A stretch of DNA of 34,237 nt, taken from Anabaena minutissima FACHB-250 (GTDB lineage Bacteria; Cyanobacteriota; Cyanobacteriia; Cyanobacteriales; Nostocaceae). Under the pieces are notes generated by a model that was not told the origin of the DNA, searched no databases, and worked only from the letters and a program-made list of their open reading frames with translations. The DNA lies in assembly GCF_014697125.1 (NCBI RefSeq), contig NZ_JACJRG010000051.1, positions 1 through 34,237 on the forward strand, in the 5' to 3' direction. This document shows positions 30,189-34,237 of the stretch, piece by piece. Both the position numbers and the translations under genes were made by a program. The number at the start of each line of letters is the position of its first letter. Positions within the stretch are counted from its first letter, which is position 1.

Positions 30189-32126
30189 ATGCCTGTGGAA
30201 ACTGATAATAATAAAAAAATTAAACCGCCTAGATTACGGCAATTTGGCGGCAGTTTTCTGATTCTGCTGACTTTGCTTTTACTACTGAATTTTATTGTGC
30301 CTAGTTTCTTTGGACAGCGATCGCCACAAGTCCCCTATAGTGATTTTATTGCTCAAGTCCAAGCTGGTAATGTAAATCGGGCGATTGTGGGTGGCGATCG
30401 CATTGAGTATTCTCTCAAAACCCAAACTCCAGATGGGCAACCTACTGAGCAGGTATTCATCACCACACCAGTAGCTATTGATTTAGATTTACCTAAAATT
30501 CTCCGTGAAAATAACGTCGAGTTTGCTGCACCCCCACCAAACCAAAATGGTTGGATTGGCACTTTACTTAGCTGGGTTGCGCCTCCGTTAATTTTCTTTG
30601 GTATTTGGGGCTTTTTAATGAATCGTCAAGGTGGTGGCCCGGCTGCTTTGACGGTAGGTAAAAGCAAAGCCAGAATTTACTCTGAAGGTAGCACCGGGGT
30701 AAAATTCCTCGATGTGGCTGGTGTAGACGAAGCTAAAGCTGAATTGGAAGAAATCGTTGATTTCTTGAAAAATGCTGGAAAATATACTAAGCTAGGGGCA
30801 AAAATCCCGAAAGGTGTGCTGTTAGTGGGGCCGCCGGGAACTGGTAAGACACTATTAGCAAAAGCGATCGCAGGAGAAGCTAGCGTACCCTTTTTTAGTA
30901 TCTCTGGTTCAGAGTTTATTGAGTTGTTTGTGGGTGTGGGTGCGGCGCGGGTGCGTGACTTGTTTGAACAAGCCAAAAAACAAGCTCCCTGTATTGTCTT
31001 CATCGATGAGTTAGATGCACTGGGTAAATCTCGCGGTGGTGCTGGCGGTTTTGTCGGCGGGAACGATGAACGAGAACAAACCCTCAACCAGTTACTCACC
31101 GAAATGGATGGCTTTGACGCTAATACCGGTGTCATTATCATCGCCGCTACCAACCGTCCCGAAGTTCTTGACCCAGCTTTGCGCCGTCCCGGTCGCTTCG
31201 ACCGTCAAGTTGTGGTTGATCGTCCTGATAAAATTGGTCGAGAAGCAATTCTCAATGTCCACGCCAGAAATGTCAAATTGGCTGATGATGTTGACTTGGG
31301 TAATATCGCGATCAAAACTCCCGGCTTTGCTGGTGCAGATTTAGCCAACCTCGTTAATGAAGCTGCACTTTTAGCAGCACGACAAAATCGCCAAGCTGTG
31401 CTAATGGCAGACTTTAATGAAGCCATTGAGCGTTTAGTGGCTGGATTAGAAAAACGCTCTCGTGTTTTGAACGAAACCGAGAAGAAAACTGTAGCGTATC
31501 ACGAAGTTGGTCACGCCATCATTGGTGCGTTGATGCCTGGTGCTGGTAGAGTTGAAAAAATCTCTGTTGTCCCTCGTGGTGTCGGTGCATTAGGTTATAC
31601 AATTCAAATGCCTGAAGAAGACCGCTTCTTGATGATCGAAGATGAAATTCGCGGTCGCATTGCTACCTTGTTGGGTGGACGTTCCGCCGAAGAAGTTGTC
31701 TTTGGTAAAGTCTCTACAGGTGCGAGTGATGACATTCAAAAAGCCACCGATTTAGCAGAACGCTACGTTACCCTTTACGGAATGAGTGACCACCTAGGGC
31801 CAGTGGCTTTTGAGAAAACTCAACAACAATTTATCGAAGGTTACGGTAATCCCCGACGTTCTATCAGTCCCAAAGTGGCTGAAGAAATTGACCGCGAAGT
31901 TAAGCAAATTGTCGATAATGCCCACCATATCGCCTTGAGTATTTTGCAATATAACCGTGATTTATTAGAAGAGACAGCACAGGAATTGTTGCAAAAAGAA
32001 ATCCTCGAAGGTGCTTCATTACGGGAACGTCTCCAGCAAGCTCAAACCCCAGAAGAATTATCAGAATGGTTAAGGACAGGTAAATTATCACCAGATAAAC
32101 CACTGTTGCAAACACTATTGGTTTAA
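30189..32126 (+). CDS. ftsH: ATP-dependent zinc metalloprotease FtsH
   Basis: 645 residues. It degrades membrane proteins in an ATP-driven way; cyanobacterial FtsH complexes replace damaged photosystem II subunits. Two membrane segments (about 22-40 and 116-135) bracket a lumenal/periplasmic domain. The AAA+ domain has Walker A GPPGTGKT (214-221), Walker B FIDELDAL and the second region of homology ALRRPGRFDRQ. The protease has the zinc motif HEVGH (438-442). The second membrane stretch (SWVAPPLIFFGIWGFLMNRQGGGP) resembles the FtsH4-like cyanobacterial paralogue rather than FtsH2/3, but which paralogue it is stays uncertain. Ribosome site GAGGTAA lies before ATG 30189. A strong terminator follows at 32144. 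Confidence 0.97.
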   Translation: MPVETDNNKKIKPPRLRQFGGSFLILLTLLLLLNFIVPSFFGQRSPQVPYSDFIAQVQAGNVNRAIVGGDRIEYSLKTQTPDGQPTEQVFITTPVAIDLDLPKILRENNVEFAAPPPNQNGWIGTLLSWVAPPLIFFGIWGFLMNRQGGGPAALTVGKSKARIYSEGSTGVKFLDVAGVDEAKAELEEIVDFLKNAGKYTKLGAKIPKGVLLVGPPGTGKTLLAKAIAGEASVPFFSISGSEFIELFVGVGAARVRDLFEQAKKQAPCIVFIDELDALGKSRGGAGGFVGGNDEREQTLNQLLTEMDGFDANTGVIIIAATNRPEVLDPALRRPGRFDRQVVVDRPDKIGREAILNVHARNVKLADDVDLGNIAIKTPGFAGADLANLVNEAALLAARQNRQAVLMADFNEAIERLVAGLEKRSRVLNETEKKTVAYHEVGHAIIGALMPGAGRVEKISVVPRGVGALGYTIQMPEEDRFLMIEDEIRGRIATLLGGRSAEEVVFGKVSTGASDDIQKATDLAERYVTLYGMSDHLGPVAFEKTQQQFIEGYGNPRRSISPKVAEEIDREVKQIVDNAHHIALSILQYNRDLLEETAQELLQKEILEGASLRERLQQAQTPEELSEWLRTGKLSPDKPLLQTLLV

Positions 32127-32143
32127 AAATTGTAGATTGAGTG

Positions 32144-32183
32144 AAAAAAGGCGATCGCTATTTGGGGAGCGATCGCCTTTTTT
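32144..32183. terminator. Bidirectional terminator made of two HIP1 palindromes
   Basis: AAAAAA-GGCGATCGCT-ATTTGGGG-AGCGATCGCC-TTTTTT: a 10-bp perfect stem with A- and T-runs, so it can work on both strands. Each arm contains GCGATCGC. It lies 18 bp after the ftsH stop and would also stop transcription arriving from the isochorismatase-family gene on the other strand. Confidence 0.9.
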
Positions 32184-32184
32184 C

Positions 32185-32312
32185 TATAGCAGAACTTACG
32201 CAAAAACTCTCTCAAACCCTTATTTCTTTGTGTTTCTGTGGTATGCGCTACGCGTTAGCGGAGCTTTCGCTTTAGCGATACGTTATTCCGTAATTTGTGC
32301 GTAAGTCCTATA
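32185..32312. mobile_element. MITE-like element with ACTTACGCA terminal repeats
   Basis: The left end CTATAGCAGAACTTACGCA (32184-32202) mirrors the right end TGCGTAAGTCCTATA (32298-32312). TATAG and ACTTACGCA match in both ends, with a 3-base imperfection between. The interior of about 95 bp has no ORF; it contains a palindromic ATGCGCTACGCGTTAGCGGAGC-type repeat (about 32242-32283). A TA dinucleotide at both ends fits a Tc1/IS630-like target. The size suggests a non-autonomous miniature element. Confidence 0.6.
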
Positions 32313-32349
32313 TAGGAATGACAAAGAAACAGACTTTTCAAACATCCTC

Positions 32350-33396
32350 TTAACCCAACCTACAATTTTTTAGCCAGTTGCAGATAGATTCAGTGGATTT
32401 GACAATATTCATTCCTGCTGCTGCAAATCGAGCAAATGCTGCATCTGCTTGTTCTGTATAGTCTACAATTCCCGGTACTACAACAGGCGAAGTACAATCC
32501 TCTAGTAGATAGATTTTTTGAGAAAGGGTATGATCTATCTGTTGAATTTCTGTTAATAAATCATCAATTGTCCAAGCTACACAATGACTTTTAGCTTGAC
32601 CACCAATAATCACTGCATCAAATTTTAAAAGTTGCTGCATTAAGCGTGTATTTTTGTTAGCTAGTGGAATTTGGTCAAAACTTTGCAAGACTTCTGGACG
32701 TAAAACAGAATAGTTTTCTGTTAACGGATTGTCACCTTTAATTTCAAATTGTGTTTGACTTCGCCGTGCAATACAGTGGAAAAATATTGCCTCTTCCACC
32801 GCAGAAACTAAAGCATGACCAATGCCACCTAACATAGAATGATAAGGCCAAACTGTCAAAGGATATTTACCATCTTGACTGAGTTGCTTAACGTAATGAT
32901 AGGCGTGTTTTGTCAATAATTCATAGTTGCTGTTAATACTATTCGCAATATCTGGGTTTACTTGCCAAATACCATCTTCAATATCTGCTGGAGTAATACT
33001 AGTAGCTGCTGGTGTCGGATGTTCGCCTGCCTTATTTACCCAAAAAATAGGATGAAAAATTTGCATGGCTGTATGGGTATCTAGGGTAGGAATAATTTTT
33101 GTAATTACGCCTAAGTTCTTATAAATAAACTCACACAATCGTCGATTATCATCTACTGCTCCCGTTTCCGATTGACCTCCAACAAATAATTCAAATTCAG
33201 GTATACAAAAAGTATTTTGTACATCTATCAATAATAGACAAATACGCATTTCATCAACAGATGCAGGTTTGATGCTGTGTTGTTCTGCCCATAATTCTGC
33301 TTCGGCTGCGCGTTGTTGGTAAGGTACGCGCCAGATTTTGCCTACTTTATCAGAATTGAAGTGAATGGGTAATTTAGTTGTTGTTTGATTGTTCAT
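32350..33396 (-). CDS. Isochorismatase-family cysteine hydrolase
   Basis: About 348 residues from ATG 33396 (the frame is open from a TTG at 33429). The isochorismatase/nicotinamidase fold is shown by the catalytic Asp in CLLLIDVQNTF, the metal-side TLDTHTAMQIFHPIFW, and the catalytic Cys in IIGGQAKSHCVAWTIDDL. It is longer than typical nicotinamidases (about 200) because of an insert with HSMLGGIGHALVSAVEEAIFFH. The substrate is unknown; hydrolysis of an amide such as nicotinamide or a related compound is the family expectation. It converges with ftsH. Neither candidate start has a strong ribosome site. Confidence 0.8.
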   Translation of the reverse strand: MNNQTTTKLPIHFNSDKVGKIWRVPYQQRAAEAELWAEQHSIKPASVDEMRICLLLIDVQNTFCIPEFELFVGGQSETGAVDDNRRLCEFIYKNLGVITKIIPTLDTHTAMQIFHPIFWVNKAGEHPTPAATSITPADIEDGIWQVNPDIANSINSNYELLTKHAYHYVKQLSQDGKYPLTVWPYHSMLGGIGHALVSAVEEAIFFHCIARRSQTQFEIKGDNPLTENYSVLRPEVLQSFDQIPLANKNTRLMQQLLKFDAVIIGGQAKSHCVAWTIDDLLTEIQQIDHTLSQKIYLLEDCTSPVVVPGIVDYTEQADAAFARFAAAGMNIVKSTESICNWLKNCRLG

Positions 33397-33932
33397 ATGA
33401 AATTTTTTATTATTTTTGTTAGTTCTCAATAATTGTTGCCATAGAAATTTATTATCTTATAAAGTTATATTTCATACATGGCATTAGCAACATCTAAAAT
33501 ATATATAACATTACTAAAACATTAGTTGTCAAAAATAATCTTGGTATCTGAGCTATACTGAGATTTTGAAGCTTTGCTTTATCTGATTAGAAATCACATA
33601 CATAATTTTATTTGATCTGTAAAGTTCTGAGATTTTAATTACTCGGTTTATTCATTCTTCATAAACATTCCTAAATGTATGAATTTTTCACAAAGATAAA
33701 TCTTTATCAAAGCTCTACATATCTTTATCAAAGCTCTACATATCTTTATCAAAGCGACTTAAGGGTAGATTTCTGCATAAAATTTACTTTTTTGTCAGTA
33801 TATTTATTTACGATAGAATCCTCCTATCCTGAAAACTCGTAGGTTTCCCATTAGGCAATTTGGCAATTAGCTGCTACGTTGTGTAAATTGGACTACATAT
33901 ATTTAATAGGGACAAAAAGGAATAAAGACAGC
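33397..33932. other. AT-rich spacer upstream of gmd
   Basis: About 535 bp, very AT-rich. The only distinct structure is a 21-bp tandem repeat at 33700-33760. No ORF with a ribosome site, no terminator and no clear promoter boxes were found. It should contain divergent promoters for the cysteine hydrolase and gmd genes. Confidence 0.45.
33700..33760. repeat. 21-bp tandem repeat, 2.8 copies
   Basis: ATCTTTATCAAAGCTCTACAT occurs at 33700-33720 and 33721-33741 exactly, followed by a third partial copy ATCTTTATCAAAGC (33742-33755). The period is two helical turns. It lies about 175 bp upstream of the gmd start and could be a regulator-binding array or simple slippage. Confidence 0.85.
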
Positions 33933-34148
33933 ATGACGCAAAACAAACGCGCCTTAATCACTGGTATTACTGGTCAAGATGGTTCATATCTGAGTGAATT
34001 TTTACTAGAGCAAGGCTACGAGGTGCATGGTATAATTCGCCGGACTTCTACCTTCAATACTGACCGTATTGACCATATTTATGAAGATCCCCATAAAGAA
34101 GGCGTGCGGTTATTTCTGCATTACCTCACTTCTTGCACCTGGAAATAG
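33933..34148 (+). pseudogene. gmd: GDP-mannose 4,6-dehydratase, truncated after 64 codons
   Basis: The first 64 residues (MTQNKRALITGITGQDGSYL, SEFLLEQGYEVHGIIRRTST..., VRLFLHY) are those of Gmd, which makes GDP-4-keto-6-deoxymannose for fucose-type sugars. The NAD(P)-binding G-x-x-G-x-x-G is present as GITGQDGS. After Tyr64 (codon 34122-34124) the expected GDLTDG... is replaced by LTSCTWK and a stop. About 300 residues are missing and no continuation is visible in the remaining 90 bp. This is an insertion, rearrangement or assembly break, not a short natural form. ATG 33933 follows AAGGA at 11 bases. Confidence 0.85.
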
Positions 34149-34150
34149 AG

Positions 34151-34237
34151 ATGTCAAAACCACAACTACGTGTAAGGGTAGCGAGGCGTTCAATCTTAAG
34201 TAAAAGAAGAGACACGACTATTTGGGGAAAAATAGAT
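34151..34237 (+). CDS. Possible partial ORF running off the window
   Basis: ATG 34151, three bases after the gmd-frame stop, preceded by GGAAATAGAG, stays open to the last base (29 codons). The product is basic (MSKPQLRVRVARRSILSKRR...) and not recognised. If the sequence from about 34125 is the end of an inserted element, this could be the start of its transposase, but it could also be chance. Confidence 0.25.
   Translation, partial: MSKPQLRVRVARRSILSKRRDTTIWGKID

Noticed and set aside
30677..31153. 158-residue ORF antisense to ftsH
   Set aside because: Shadow of the conserved AAA+ domain.
31900..32115. 71-residue hydrophobic ORF antisense to ftsH
   Set aside because: Membrane-like look arises from the complement of the coiled-coil codons; no ribosome site.

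Overview
The window reads as chromosome of a filamentous, Nostocales-type cyanobacterium (Nostoc/Anabaena-like). The palindrome GCGATCGC (HIP1) recurs about once per kilobase from 5.6 kb onward. Runs of heptamer repeats follow several genes, GC-rich palindromic small dispersed repeats sit between genes, and many proteins belong to cyanobacterial families (METLAYLH-type start on a secreted protein, Uma2 nuclease, CAP proteins, multiple FtsH-type protease). No rRNA, intact tRNA or CRISPR array was seen.

1-4942: the right-hand part of an integrated plasmid- or phage-satellite-like element. A plus-strand, tightly overlapping operon encodes a small ORF, an 816-residue replication initiator (DnaB N-terminal domain, RecA/RepA-type ATPase, winged helix, KOW-like tail), a zinc-ribbon protein, a very acidic cysteine-rich protein and a tyrosine recombinase. 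It ends about 100 bp before a 3' half of a tRNA-Phe-like gene, the expected attachment-site scar. Inside the initiator gene lie ten copies of a GGATCACCCC-type iteron in four clusters (three direct, three direct, two inverted, two inverted) with 11/12-bp spacing. This looks like a replication origin embedded in its own rep gene. This element has only one HIP1 site.

4943-5664: decayed DNA with an IS1-family transposase remnant.

5665-17338: mostly minus-strand accessory and signalling genes: a peptidoglycan-binding/beta-propeller secreted protein, a universal stress protein, an alpha/beta-hydrolase-fold protein lacking its nucleophile, a degenerate-receiver GGDEF-EAL protein, a candidate small RNA, a second hydrolase, two CAP-domain paralogues flanking a kinase-fold gene, and a GNAT acetyltransferase with a broken partial copy upstream.

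17339-24743: core genes on the minus strand: a PgpH-type HD phosphodiesterase, a DraG-fold protein without its metal motif, a 45-codon gene just upstream of aroQ, and topA.

24744-32349: a Uma2 nuclease, an unusual fusion of a cNMP-binding domain, a catalytically dead sigma54-type AAA+ domain and a NapH/NosR-like membrane polyferredoxin, small membrane proteins, an AI-2E-family transporter and ftsH. ftsH ends at a terminator built from two HIP1 palindromes and followed by a MITE-like element.

32350-34237: an isochorismatase-family hydrolase, and a gmd gene cut off after 64 codons by unrelated sequence at the window's right edge.
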